In this document: piece by piece, positions 45,354 through 54,218 of the stretch
Numbering within the stretch: the first letter of the stretch is position 1
Layout of the letters: the number at the start of each line of letters is the position of its first letter
Source: UBA1067 sp050874585
Lineage (GTDB): Bacteria > Verrucomicrobiota > Kiritimatiellia > RFP12 > UBA1067
Direction: 5' to 3'
DNA: 64,000 bases
Assembly: GCA_050874585.1 (NCBI GenBank)
Contig: JBNMKZ010000007.1
Span: forward strand, 1 to 64,000
Made by a program: the position numbers and the translations under genes
Notes under the pieces: generated by a model
Database searches by the model: none
The model's input: only the letters and a program-made list of their open reading frames with translations
Told to the model about the DNA's origin: nothing

Positions 45354-45830
45354 TTACTTTTCCTTGTTCTCGCCCAGCATGCACGTCAACGTGCCCTCGG
45401 CCGCCAACTCACCGTTGACATAGCCCTTCGCCTCGAAGACGGCGATGATGGAGCGCAGCTTCACCGTCTTGACGACCGTCGTGAACGTGTCGCCGGGACG
45501 GACGGGACGCTTGAACTTCGCGCCATCCACCTTGGCGAAGAGGAAGCCAGGCTTCTTGTCGCCGAAAAAGCCGCGGGCAATCAATCCCGCGCCGGCGGCC
45601 TGCGCCATCGTCTCGACCAGCACAACGCCAGGGACAATCGGGAAGTCCGGGAAGTGCCCCTTGAAGAACTCGTTCTTCTCCATCGTGAACGTGTACTCGG
45701 CAACCGCCCCCGTCTCGTCCGCCGACAAGAGCTTGTCGACGAAGAGGAACGGATCACGATGCGGAAGAAGATCGATTCCCGGCGTGTTGTAGACCGTGCC
45801 AAGGACAGGAATTTCAAAAGGTGTCGCCAT
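45354..45830 (-). CDS. fabZ: 3-hydroxyacyl-ACP dehydratase FabZ
   Basis: This 158-residue hot-dog-fold enzyme of fatty-acid elongation has the LLPHRDPFLFVDK opening and the active-site GHFPDFPIVPGVVLVETMAQAAG, with the catalytic His and the helix Glu. It is 5 bp downstream of fabF. The pair acts in consecutive cycles of type II fatty-acid synthesis. Confidence 0.93.
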   Translation of the reverse strand: MATPFEIPVLGTVYNTPGIDLLPHRDPFLFVDKLLSADETGAVAEYTFTMEKNEFFKGHFPDFPIVPGVVLVETMAQAAGAGLIARGFFGDKKPGFLFAKVDGAKFKRPVRPGDTFTTVVKTVKLRSIIAVFEAKGYVNGELAAEGTLTCMLGENKEK

Positions 45831-45835
45831 GATGA

Positions 45836-47092
45836 TTAAGCCTTCTTGAAGACGAGAATACCATTGTGCCCGCCGAAGCCAAGCGACGAGCTCATCGCCA
45901 CGCGGATGTCGCGGTTGACACCGACATTCGGCGTGTAGTTGAGGTCCAGCTCAGGGTCGGGATGCTCGTAGTTGATCGTGGCCGGAACATAGCCCTCCTT
46001 GATGGCAAGGGCCGTGATGGCCGCTTCAATCGCACCCGTCGCACCGAGGCAGTGCCCGTGGAACGGCTTGGTCGAGGAGATGTTGATCTTCTTCGCCTGC
46101 TCATCACCAAAGACGCGCTTGAAGGCCGTCGTCTCCATCGCATCGTTGAGATGCGTCGAGGTGCCATGCGCATTGATGTAGTCCACCGTCGACTTGTCCG
46201 TCACGCCGGCATCCTTGAGCGCGACCTCAATCGCCTTCACCGCACCATCTCCGGAAGGATCCGGGGCAGTGATGTGGTAGGCATCGCACGTCGCACCATA
46301 ACCGGCGAGCTCGGCGTAGACCTTGGCACCACGCGCCTTGGCGTGTTCCTCACTTTCGAGAATGAGGATGCCGGCGCCTTCGCCCATCACAAAGCCATCG
46401 CGGTCGACATTGAACGGACGGCAGGCCTTCTCGGGCGTGTCGTTGAACTTCGTCGCAAGGGCCTTCTCCTTCATGAAGCCGCCCACGCAGAACTCCAAAA
46501 TCGTCGCCTCGGAGCCACCGGCAATCACGATGTCGGCACGACCCGCACGAATCGCATCCATCGCATAGCCAATCGCATCCGTCGAAGACGCACACGCCGT
46601 CGTGATGACCTGGCAGGGTCCCTTCGCACCGAGCGTCAGCGCGATGTTGCCCGCACCCTCGTTCGAGATGAGCTCCGGAATCGCCAGCGGGGAAAGACGG
46701 TCTGGGCCACGGTCAAAGAGAACCTTGTACGACTCGCCGGTCACGTCCAGGCCGCCGATGCCCACGCCGAGAATCGTACCAACGCGGTCCATGTCAGGAC
46801 GGTTCTCGTCCGTGAACCCGGCGTCACGCCAGGCCTCCACGGCCGCCGTCACCGCATACTGCGAGAAAAGCGCCATATGCCGGGCTTCGCGCTTGTTCAG
46901 GAGACCACCCCCAATGGCATACTCCTCAAAACCCTTGATTTCCGCCGCAACCTGGCAGGTGCAACGGGAAGGATCGAACTTGGTGATGCGGCCAACGCCC
47001 GGCTTACCCGCCTTAATCGCTTCCCAGGTGGCAGCCTTGCCGTTGCCAACGGCGGTGAGCATTCCAATGCCCGTGATCATGACTTTCTTCAT
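45836..47092 (-). CDS. fabF: Beta-ketoacyl-ACP synthase II
   Basis: This is 418 residues. The Cys-His-His triad is visible: Cys in ITTACASSTDAIGYAMD, His in INAHGTSTHLND and His in KPFHGHCLGATGAIEA. The start MKKVMITGIGMLTAVGNG is standard. It condenses malonyl-ACP with acyl-ACP. It lies between fabH (29 bp) and fabZ (5 bp) in one fatty-acid operon. No acpP or fabD/fabG is seen in the window. Confidence 0.95.
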   Translation of the reverse strand: MKKVMITGIGMLTAVGNGKAATWEAIKAGKPGVGRITKFDPSRCTCQVAAEIKGFEEYAIGGGLLNKREARHMALFSQYAVTAAVEAWRDAGFTDENRPDMDRVGTILGVGIGGLDVTGESYKVLFDRGPDRLSPLAIPELISNEGAGNIALTLGAKGPCQVITTACASSTDAIGYAMDAIRAGRADIVIAGGSEATILEFCVGGFMKEKALATKFNDTPEKACRPFNVDRDGFVMGEGAGILILESEEHAKARGAKVYAELAGYGATCDAYHITAPDPSGDGAVKAIEVALKDAGVTDKSTVDYINAHGTSTHLNDAMETTAFKRVFGDEQAKKINISSTKPFHGHCLGATGAIEAAITALAIKEGYVPATINYEHPDPELDLNYTPNVGVNRDIRVAMSSSLGFGGHNGILVFKKA

Positions 47093-47121
47093 GGTTACGT
47101 GTCCTTTCTATTGAAGAATAA

Positions 47122-48147
47122 TTAGAGGTTGGGCCAAGTGCAGTATGTACCGGCGTAGGTGAGCCCCGCACCAAAGCCGACCATCACAATTTTCATGCCA
47201 TCTTTCAGCTCACCGGCGCGCACGGCCTGATCAAGCGAAATCGGAATTGACGCGGCGGACGTATTCGCCGTCGACTCAAGGTTCAGCCAGAACTTCGACA
47301 GCGGCAGTTTCATGCGCCGCGCAACGGCCTCGATGATGCGCCCGTTCGCCTGGTGGGCGAAGACGCGGTCAACGCCCTGCTCAGGCGTGGTGCCGAACTT
47401 CTCGCAGAGATCCGTCACGACCTTCGACAGCGTCCGCACGGCAAAGGCGAACACGTCGTGCCCGGCGAGCTTCATCTCAGGCTGCACAGGCGGAGGCGGC
47501 ATCGGAATGCCAAATTCAGGATCGAACTGGAGCGCATCCTTCGTGCCACCCGTCCGCGTGATGAAGTTCGCGCCAGTCCCATCCGCGCCCAGAATCGTAT
47601 AAGCCTTGGTATGTGTCGCAGCGACACCAGGCGCCTCGTCATTGCCAAGGACAAGCGCACCCGCGCCATCGCCAAAGAGAATGCAGCTTGAGCGATCCGC
47701 CCAATTGACGACTCGCGTCAGGCATTCCGAGCCGATGACAAGGGCCTTCTTCTCCGGATAGAAATTCAGGAAGCCACGCGCCTGCTCCAGCGCATACACA
47801 AACCCCGAACAAGCCGCCTGGAGATCAAAGGCCCCGGCATTCGTGCACCCAAGCTGAGCCTGCACAAGGCAAGCCGTCGACGGGAACGGATTGTAGTCCG
47901 CCGTCGAAGTCGCCACCACGATCAGGCCAATGTCCTCCGGCTTCACATTCGCCGCCTCAAGGGCCAGTTTCGCCGCCTTCGTACCCATCGTCGAGGCGCT
48001 GTCGCCCTCTTCGGCAACATGGCGCGCATGAATGCCCGTGTGCGAATAGATCCACTCATCCGACGTGTTCAACGGCTTCGCGAGGTCGTCATTCGTCACG
48101 ACCTTCGGAGGCAGGTAGCTGCCCGTACCTAATATGCGTATACCCAT
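47122..48147 (-). CDS. fabH: Beta-ketoacyl-ACP synthase III
   Basis: This is 341 residues from the ATG at 48147 (MGIRILGTGSYLPPKVVTN). It starts fatty-acid synthesis from acetyl-CoA and malonyl-ACP. Triad residues are Cys in LQAACSGFVYALEQA, His in VFAHQANGRIIEAVARR and Asn in ESTANTSAASIPISL. TATAAT at 48173-48178 and AAAAGGA precede it. This is the canonical copy; the shorter relative is at 14.5 kb. Confidence 0.95.
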   Translation of the reverse strand: MGIRILGTGSYLPPKVVTNDDLAKPLNTSDEWIYSHTGIHARHVAEEGDSASTMGTKAAKLALEAANVKPEDIGLIVVATSTADYNPFPSTACLVQAQLGCTNAGAFDLQAACSGFVYALEQARGFLNFYPEKKALVIGSECLTRVVNWADRSSCILFGDGAGALVLGNDEAPGVAATHTKAYTILGADGTGANFITRTGGTKDALQFDPEFGIPMPPPPVQPEMKLAGHDVFAFAVRTLSKVVTDLCEKFGTTPEQGVDRVFAHQANGRIIEAVARRMKLPLSKFWLNLESTANTSAASIPISLDQAVRAGELKDGMKIVMVGFGAGLTYAGTYCTWPNL

Positions 48148-48424
48148 TATCTTCTGTATCCTTTTGGCGCGTATTATACCATAAAACCGCCTGCTCGGGG
48201 GCTTGCGCGGCGGCTCGCCCGAGAGGAGGGACAAGGCCGACTACAGGCAGGGACGCGACAGAATGGTTTTGCCGCGCCTGCGCCTACTGAACGCCTGCGC
48301 GATGGGGCTTCTTCCCGCCCTTCTGCGCTCCGCCGCTCCCAAACGGGGGTTCGGGGGCGCAGTCCCCGTCCCTTCGCCGGCCTGAGGAACGGCGACACCC
48401 CGGGAGCGAGGATTGCCGCGCTTC
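48148..48424. repeat. Terminator-promoter unit and dispersed GC-rich repeat upstream of fabH
   Basis: On the minus strand the segment at 48179-48225 reads into GCAGGCGGTTTTATGGTATAAT, the same 60-bp element found before ssrA. CTCGGG/CCCGAG and CCGC/GCGG arms give a terminator-like hairpin followed by T bases, then TATAAT for fabH. The dispersed repeat at 48280-48378 shares its two cores with 37443-37527. No gene is seen. Confidence 0.55.
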
Positions 48425-49384
48425 TCACGCGTGGGTCTTCCAGCGAATGAGCAGCAACCGGACCTTCGCCTTAAGCGAAAGACTGCCGCGCAACTTGGGA
48501 TCGCGGGCAAACAAATCGTCGCAAGCCGCCAACAACTTTCGGTTGAAATCGAGATTCCTAACCTTCCAGACCTTACCAATCGTGGAAGAAAGCCCGTCCC
48601 CGGCCTGCCGACGGGCAAAACGCTCGGCGGACGTTCCCCGCGCATGACCGAGAATCGCGCGGATGCCCGCTACAGAGTCCTGGAGCTTGCGCTCAGAAAA
48701 TGGCGAGTGGATGAGCGAGGAGGCCGATGGATTGATGCAATAGACATAGAGCGGCTCGTCGACAAAGGCCATCGTCGCGACATCGCAGAAGAGTTGCGTG
48801 GTGAAAGGATAGTCCTCAAAATAGCGGACTTCATCCGAAAACCGGCGGTTTCGCAGCAAGTCCGCCCGATAGAACTTGTTCCAGGCACTGTACTGGACCT
48901 TCCGCCCAGCAATCCAGGAAGACGGGCGCACACACCAGCGCGGCACCTTCGCAGGAGATGCCGCGGAAACGCCGCGCCCGGAATCCTTCCGAAACGACGT
49001 CGAGATCACGATGGCCGCACCCGATGCCGTTGCAACGGAGGCAAAAACCGACAGCGCACAGGATGGAATGTAGTCGTCTGAGTCGACAAACATCACGTAA
49101 TCACCCGTCATGCGGTCAAGTCCGGCGTTTCGTGCGGTTCCAAGCCCTCCGTTCGGCTTGTCAACGACCACGAAGGTCACCCCGTCAAGGGTCGAAAACC
49201 GTGACCGCTCATCGGCAAGAATCGCCGGCGAGCGGTCAGTCGAACCGTCGTTGACGCAAATAATCTCCACGGATCGCCCCTGTTCGCCATCCATGAACTG
49301 CCGCGCCGCCGCCTCGACCGACCTAATGCACCGTTCAAGATAGCGTTCAACATTGTAGACGGGAACAATGACGGAGACTTTCAT
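48425..49384 (-). CDS. Glycosyltransferase family 2
   Basis: This is about 319 residues. It has the GT-A nucleotide-sugar fold start MKVSVIVPVYNVERYLERCIRSV, then CVNDGSTDRS, NGGLGTARNAGLDRMTGDYVMFVDSDDYI with the DxD metal site, and no membrane segments. It is soluble or peripheral. It is likely to add a sugar to an LPS or surface glycan. The start overlaps the fucosyltransferase gene by 4 bp. Confidence 0.9.
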   Translation of the reverse strand: MKVSVIVPVYNVERYLERCIRSVEAAARQFMDGEQGRSVEIICVNDGSTDRSPAILADERSRFSTLDGVTFVVVDKPNGGLGTARNAGLDRMTGDYVMFVDSDDYIPSCALSVFASVATASGAAIVISTSFRKDSGRGVSAASPAKVPRWCVRPSSWIAGRKVQYSAWNKFYRADLLRNRRFSDEVRYFEDYPFTTQLFCDVATMAFVDEPLYVYCINPSASSLIHSPFSERKLQDSVAGIRAILGHARGTSAERFARRQAGDGLSSTIGKVWKVRNLDFNRKLLAACDDLFARDPKLRGSLSLKAKVRLLLIRWKTHA

Positions 49385-50364
49385 CTCGCACCCCCTCCTC
49401 GCTGACCAAGGGTCTTCCGCAGGCGCTTGATGAGCTTGCCCGGATGCGTCCACATGTAGAATTGCCGCGCCAGCAGGGCACGATGGCGAATGTTCCACTG
49501 GTAGCCATGGGCATTCAGCCGCCGCGCCGACTCTATCGGCTGACTGAAGATGTTGAGCAAGAAGGCTTCGAACCGCGCCTCGTACCACTCAATCGGATGA
49601 CGGAAGGTCGGGGCTGTCAACTTCGCAAAATAGGCCTCATCGTCCCGATCGAGCCGAATAATCTCCTCGATTGCCCGGTCCATGTCGTCCCGCGACGAAA
49701 CGCGAACCATGCACGACGGGTCGAAATCATCCTCTATCCGCGGATTGCCGTAGTAGATTGGCACGCTTCGGGCGGCAAGTGCCTCCATCACCTTTTCGGT
49801 CGTATACCCGGGTACGACCGAGTTCTCAAAGGCAATGTTGAACTTGTAACGGGAGATGAAGGCCAACTTGTCCGCCACCCGACCGCCGACGTTGTTGAAG
49901 AGCTTGCCGCCGGAAGCCACGGGCTTGTACTTCGAAAGCTTCCTGAAGAATTCAAGCCGCGCAGGATCGCCATCCTCGTTGGAAACGACAAACGAGCAGA
50001 ATTCGCGCCGCGCCAGCGCGGCACATTCATCGGGCGTTGGACGCGCCTGCTCACACAACTGCCTGAAAGTCCCATAGGCCGCGAAAAGCGGAAGGCGCAG
50101 GTAGCGGTCGCCGAACGAGAGGTTGTCAAACCCAACGGCATAGTCGAAGTGGTTGAAGTTCGGCACATAACTTTCACCAACGATGACAAGGCGAACCGCA
50201 TCAGGGAAATCAAGGTAATCATCGCCGAGGCCACCGTCAATGACGTATTCCGGGTGGACGGAATCCAACTGGACATCAAAGTGTCGTTTCAGGATTCGGT
50301 AGGCCCAGATGTTCTCAGGCCGCAGGCCATAGTAATCGGCGAAGTGAATGCGGATTGTCTTCAT
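49381..50364 (-). CDS. Glycosyltransferase family 10 (alpha-1,3-fucosyltransferase-like)
   Basis: This is about 327 residues. The GDP-fucose-binding signature of GT10 is clear: SRYKFNIAFENSVVPGYTTEKVMEALAARSVPIYYGNP. The N-terminal half has the acceptor-domain pattern FDYAVGFDNLSFGDRYLRLPLF. Such enzymes fucosylate LPS side chains, often in gut-associated bacteria. It overlaps its downstream GT2 gene and is 29 bp from the next glycosyltransferase. Confidence 0.9.
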   Translation of the reverse strand: MKTIRIHFADYYGLRPENIWAYRILKRHFDVQLDSVHPEYVIDGGLGDDYLDFPDAVRLVIVGESYVPNFNHFDYAVGFDNLSFGDRYLRLPLFAAYGTFRQLCEQARPTPDECAALARREFCSFVVSNEDGDPARLEFFRKLSKYKPVASGGKLFNNVGGRVADKLAFISRYKFNIAFENSVVPGYTTEKVMEALAARSVPIYYGNPRIEDDFDPSCMVRVSSRDDMDRAIEEIIRLDRDDEAYFAKLTAPTFRHPIEWYEARFEAFLLNIFSQPIESARRLNAHGYQWNIRHRALLARQFYMWTHPGKLIKRLRKTLGQRGGGAR

Positions 50365-50393
50365 TTCGACTGAATCCACCAACGGATTCCCTC

Positions 50394-51176
50394 CTACTTC
50401 TCCCACAGTTCCTTGACCCAAGGGCAGGGAAGCGTCCAGGTGTTCAGGTGCCTGCCATGGTATCCGCGAATGGCCTCCTCGGGCGTCGGCTGCCCATGGA
50501 AGCAGAGAATGCGCGCCGCCGTGCGCAGGCGCGGCACCAGAAAGTGGTTAAGCGGCCAAGGCCAGGTGCAGCTCCGCTTGAACGAGCACACGAAATCACC
50601 CGGCCAGAAGTTCACGTTCTCAAATCCAACCGCATGCGTCATGTAGGACTGCTCCGTCCCGTAGACCTCGGGATTCATCGCCACATCCACTTCGCGCCTG
50701 AACGTCTCGTAGATGTAATTGCTTTTCTCGCCCGCGTCAAACCGAAAGCAACTGGAGTTCCCGCAAAACGGCACCTTGCGAAAGATGCGCTTACGCCATT
50801 CAATCCAGTTGTGGATGATGCAGAACGCCCCCGGGCGATAGTCGAAGAACGGGTCAAGATCGCCAACGATAATCTGATCGATATCGAGGAAAAGAGTCGG
50901 TCCCTCCAGCGCGGCAAATCCCTTTTGAAAAAGGAGGAGCTTGACATAAATGTTCGGCCAGGTCGGGTAGCGGGCGTTCACATGCAGCCAGTCCGGCTTC
51001 TCTGGAAAAGGACACGCCTCGACGCCTTCCACCAAGCCGTCTGGGGCATCCGTTACGCAAACGAAGCGAAACGGACGATGAAGGTGCGCCTTCACGCCGC
51101 GATAAATGCGGTTCACGTACTCAGCCGAGTACATTGTCCCCCACTTGAGTGTCAGAATGTTTACTTTCGCTTGCAT
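50394..51176 (-). CDS. Glycosyltransferase of GT-A type (GT8-like)
   Basis: This is about 260 residues from the ATG at 51176, which has TATAAT 6 bases upstream (51183-51188) and so is probably leaderless. LTLKWGTMYSAEYVNRIYRGV is followed by the DxD motif in TLFLDIDQIIVGDLDPFF. FCGNSSCFRFDAGE and WPGDFVCSFKRSC follow, similar to enzymes that transfer to LPS cores. The substrate is unknown. It is first gene of the three-gene glycosyltransferase set. Confidence 0.8.
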   Translation of the reverse strand: MQAKVNILTLKWGTMYSAEYVNRIYRGVKAHLHRPFRFVCVTDAPDGLVEGVEACPFPEKPDWLHVNARYPTWPNIYVKLLLFQKGFAALEGPTLFLDIDQIIVGDLDPFFDYRPGAFCIIHNWIEWRKRIFRKVPFCGNSSCFRFDAGEKSNYIYETFRREVDVAMNPEVYGTEQSYMTHAVGFENVNFWPGDFVCSFKRSCTWPWPLNHFLVPRLRTAARILCFHGQPTPEEAIRGYHGRHLNTWTLPCPWVKELWEK

Positions 51177-51260
51177 AGCGGCATTATACCATATCCCTTC
51201 CGCTCGAAGCAACTTGCCCCACCCGACCACTATGGCAGCCTGAACCACATCTTCTGCGAC

Positions 51261-52265
51261 TCAACTCACCACCACCCAGTGACCACCCTTGTCGGGTCCC
51301 CTGCGGACAAGAAATCCCTTTTTCTTGAGTCCTGTCAGGAGTCGCTCGGCCTGCCGCGTGGAGATTGAATAGGTCTCGGCTATCCGCGCAGCCGTCAATG
51401 TTCCATCAAGACGCAACAGTTCCTGGAGATCGCGCTCACGGGAAGAGAGTCTTACACCGACACTTACACCGACATTTACACCGACATTCTTGAATTCTTC
51501 ACCCTTGCCCTTGATTGCCTGCAAGATGCGCTCAAGCATGAAGTCGATGAACGGTTCCGAATTGCCCAGAAGCGTTGAGCGCCGTATGGAGAGGTAGTAA
51601 CCGCTTTGGTTCTCCCAGACGATGTTCTCGATGGGGGCGGCGTAGAATGCGTTTCTCCACTTTCCAAGAATGGCGGTCTGCCAATAGCGTCCCGTCCTGC
51701 CGTTGCCGTCCTGGAAAGGATGGATGAACTCGAACTCATAATGGAACACGCAACTCTTCACGAGCGGGTGGGATCCGGATTCGTTCAGCCACTTGAACAG
51801 ATCCTTCATGAGCTTCGGCACCTGCGCGGCAGGCGGAGCCATATGTATGACGTTTCCTGCACCGTCGATGACGCCGACCTGTCCCGTGCGAAACACTCCG
51901 GCGGTCTCGACGAGACCGCCCATCATCAGCTTGTGGACTTTGAGGAGGTCTTTCATCTTGTAGGGGTCGATGCTTTCTATCGCCTCATATGCCGCCGCTG
52001 CGCACAAGACCTCGTCAATCTCCCTTTGCGGAGCAACAACCTTCTTCCCTTCGAGAACGGCGATGACCTGATCCTCCGTGAGGGTGTTGCCCTCGATGGC
52101 GGTTGAACCGTGAATAGTCTTGATGCGGTTTGTCTTGCGAAGCCGCACACCTTTGACGCCGGAAATCTCGATGTCAAACCTCTCCGCGGCGGCGGATATC
52201 TCGGCGATGAGATTCACCGCCCTCTCGCTCACATTGTAGGGTGGAGTGTATTTCATGGAACTCAT
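51261..52265 (-). CDS. Fic-domain protein 1 with N-terminal inhibitory motif and C-terminal winged helix
   Basis: This is 334 residues. The N-terminal domain carries the inhibitory helix STAIEGNTL (S/T-xxx-E-G/N), which blocks ATP binding in class II Fic proteins. The catalytic loop HPFQDGNGRTGR is complete, so AMP transfer (or another nucleotide transfer) is expected once inhibition is relieved. A linker with NVGVNVGVSVGV repeats (12-bp DNA repeats) leads to a C-terminal winged helix (LTAARIAETYSISTRQAERLL). The start overlaps the RapZ-like gene by 4 bp. Targets are unknown. Confidence 0.9.
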   Translation of the reverse strand: MSSMKYTPPYNVSERAVNLIAEISAAAERFDIEISGVKGVRLRKTNRIKTIHGSTAIEGNTLTEDQVIAVLEGKKVVAPQREIDEVLCAAAAYEAIESIDPYKMKDLLKVHKLMMGGLVETAGVFRTGQVGVIDGAGNVIHMAPPAAQVPKLMKDLFKWLNESGSHPLVKSCVFHYEFEFIHPFQDGNGRTGRYWQTAILGKWRNAFYAAPIENIVWENQSGYYLSIRRSTLLGNSEPFIDFMLERILQAIKGKGEEFKNVGVNVGVSVGVRLSSRERDLQELLRLDGTLTAARIAETYSISTRQAERLLTGLKKKGFLVRRGPDKGGHWVVVS

Positions 52266-52678
52266 TTATTGTCCCCTCCTGTTTTCCAATATGATTTGGC
52301 CGAATGCACAACCTCGACCTCGACTCCGTCTATTGCAGCAAGCCACTTCGCCATGCGCTCGGCGAAGTACACGGAGCGATGCTGACCTCCGGTGCAGCCG
52401 AAGGCGACCTGGAGATGGTCGCGGCCATCGCGCTTGTATTGATCGACAGACTGGCGAACAAGTGTCTCGGACGCCCCAAGGAACGGCTCGACCGCCTCCG
52501 AGAATCGGGCGAAAAAGTCCACCACAGGCTTATCACACCCCGTGTAGCCGCGCAAGGTTTCATTCCAGAAAGGATTAGGCATCGCCCGGCAGTCAAAGAC
52601 AAAGCCACCGCCGTTCCCGGTCGGATCTTCCGGGAGGCCTCTTTTGTACGAGAATGATATGACGGTGACTTTCAGCAT
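52262..52678 (-). CDS. Stand-alone RapZ C-terminal domain protein
   Basis: This is about 138 residues from the ATG at 52678. It corresponds to the C-terminal domain of the RNase adapter RapZ without its kinase-like half: VTVISFSYKRGLPED, FDCRAMPNPFW, LRGYTGCDKPV and the phosphate-binding GCTGGQHRSVYFAERMAKWL. In RapZ this half binds a glucosamine-6-phosphate signal and RNA. Here it is coupled to a Fic gene by a 4-bp overlap. A partner or regulator role for Fic is an inference from that coupling. Confidence 0.85.
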   Translation of the reverse strand: MLKVTVISFSYKRGLPEDPTGNGGGFVFDCRAMPNPFWNETLRGYTGCDKPVVDFFARFSEAVEPFLGASETLVRQSVDQYKRDGRDHLQVAFGCTGGQHRSVYFAERMAKWLAAIDGVEVEVVHSAKSYWKTGGDNK

Positions 52679-53117
52679 AGAATACAAATTGTTAGAACTG
52701 ACATTTCATACGACAACCCAATCCTTGTCGCCATGTTCCCAAGCCCCTCATCCTTTCGTCTTTCCATCCATACACGCCCCCTTCCTGCTTGGCGAGGTCG
52801 GACAAAGACGACATCACCCCTGACGATCAGGTCAAGACGCTTCGCCATGCGCCCGCCCTAATGGTGAAGGTGGCGAGACTCGAACCCAGTGTCCGGAAAA
52901 TAGGGGAAACATTATTTTTGAGTGGCCCCACCTATCCGTTTTTCGGACTGCCGCACCTCCGATTCTCTCTATTCTTCAAGAGCCGTTTTATCGTTTCAGC
53001 CTTTGTTTTCAAGGTTTTCATGCTCCTTTCGCGCAGATGGGATTTTGGATGATGCCAGCCCATCCCAGGTGTAAGACTACACGCCAACGGCCTTGTGGAT
53101 GACCCCCACGCGGCTTA
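52679..53117. other. Intergenic DNA with a diverged copy of the ssrA 3' end
   Basis: At 52833-52872 there are 40 bases that match 54190-54229 with two differences. On the minus strand they read as the 3' tip of tmRNA (CACCT-CACCA) followed by the same RapZ-gene remnant. The next 25 bases still resemble a T arm (GGGTTCGAGTC), but the stem no longer pairs well. No integrase or other gene is seen. Confidence 0.55.
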
Positions 53118-54110
53118 TCAGACAACCTCCCAATGACCGCCTTTGTCCGGGCCGACGCGGCGGATTAGGTCGGCGTCTTTCAGCTTTCGAATGTTCTTCT
53201 TCACACCGGCGATGGAAAGCCCTGTGGCATTGGCAATCTCCGCCATTGTAATATCTGGCATCGATTTCATGATCGAAAGGATTTTCTGGTCACTTTTCTG
53301 GTTACTTTTCTGGTTACATTTCTCGCTAGTAGCCTCATACGCCTTGCCCTTGGCCTTAAGCGTCCGCAGAATCTTATCAAGCATGAAGTCGATAAACGGC
53401 CCGCACTCGCCGGCGGCTGTGGAGGAGCGAATGGCCTGGTAGTATTCCTGCTGGTGCGCCCAGACGATGTTCTCGACCGGCGCACCATAGAACTCGTTGC
53501 GCCAGGAGCCGAGAAGCGCGGTCTGCCAGAGCCGCCCGGTGCGTCCGTTGCCGTCCGGGAATGGGTGGATGAACTCGAACTCGTAGTGGAACACGCAGCT
53601 CTTGATCAGCACCGGGTCTTCGCAGTCGGCAAGCCACGCGAAGAGGTCTTTCACGAGCGAGGGAACATTGGTGAACGGCGGAGCCATGTGGACAACGTTT
53701 CCGGCGCCATCCATCACGCCGACATTGCAGTTCCGAAACTTTCCGGGGCGGTCAACCAGCCCTTTCGTCATCAAACCGTGCGCCTTCAAGAGGTCGTTTA
53801 TAGAATATGGGTTAAACGACGCTATCGCCTCGTAGGCGGCGTGCGCACCCTTGACCTCGTCAATCTCGCGCTGTGGCCCCGACACGCGCGTGCCAGCGAG
53901 GATGGCCGTTATCTGCTCCTCGGTCAGCGTGTTGCCCTCGATGGCCGTTGTGCCGCGAATCGTGCGAATGTGGTTGATCTTGCGGAGACGAACGCCATCC
54001 GGACCTTCGAGGATAATCCTGTACCGTTCGATGGCGGCGGCGATTTCGGCGATAAGATTCATCGCCCTGCCGCTCACCTTGTACGGGGGAATGTACTTTT
54101 TGGAACTCAT
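53118..54110 (-). CDS. Fic-domain protein 2 with N-terminal inhibitory motif and C-terminal winged helix
   Basis: This is about 330 residues, a paralogue of Fic 1 along its whole length. It has the inhibitory motif TTAIEGNTL, the catalytic loop HPFPDGNGRTGR, and a linker NQKSNQKSDQK from 12-bp repeats at the same place as in Fic 1. The C-terminal winged helix (ITMAEIANATGLSIAGVKKNIRKL) ends with nearly the same GPDKGGHWEV. The start overlaps the stop of a truncated RapZ-domain remnant. It appears intact and could be active. Confidence 0.88.
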   Translation of the reverse strand: MSSKKYIPPYKVSGRAMNLIAEIAAAIERYRIILEGPDGVRLRKINHIRTIRGTTAIEGNTLTEEQITAILAGTRVSGPQREIDEVKGAHAAYEAIASFNPYSINDLLKAHGLMTKGLVDRPGKFRNCNVGVMDGAGNVVHMAPPFTNVPSLVKDLFAWLADCEDPVLIKSCVFHYEFEFIHPFPDGNGRTGRLWQTALLGSWRNEFYGAPVENIVWAHQQEYYQAIRSSTAAGECGPFIDFMLDKILRTLKAKGKAYEATSEKCNQKSNQKSDQKILSIMKSMPDITMAEIANATGLSIAGVKKNIRKLKDADLIRRVGPDKGGHWEVV

Positions 54111-54216
54111 TGCTCGTTCCCTCCTGTTTCTGTTTTCCAATCTGGTTTTGCCGTGTGCATGACCTCAACCTCGACTCCGTCTATTACAGCAAGACGCTTC
54201 GCCATGCGCCCGCCCT
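54107..54216 (-). pseudogene. Remnant of a second RapZ C-terminal domain gene
   Basis: The minus strand encodes RMAKRLAVIDGVEVEVMHTA followed by KPDWKTETGGNEQ, which aligns with the last 35 residues of the intact RapZ-domain gene at 52.3 kb. Upstream it stops abruptly at the 3' end of ssrA, so about 100 N-terminal residues are missing. It still overlaps the Fic 2 start as in the intact pair. Confidence 0.7.
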
Positions 54217-54218
54217 GA

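Noticed and set aside
52861..52900. A tRNA gene suggested by the TTCGAGTC box
   Set aside because: Only a T-arm-like end is present, its stem pairs poorly and no cloverleaf lies upstream; it is better read as a diverged ssrA 3' end.
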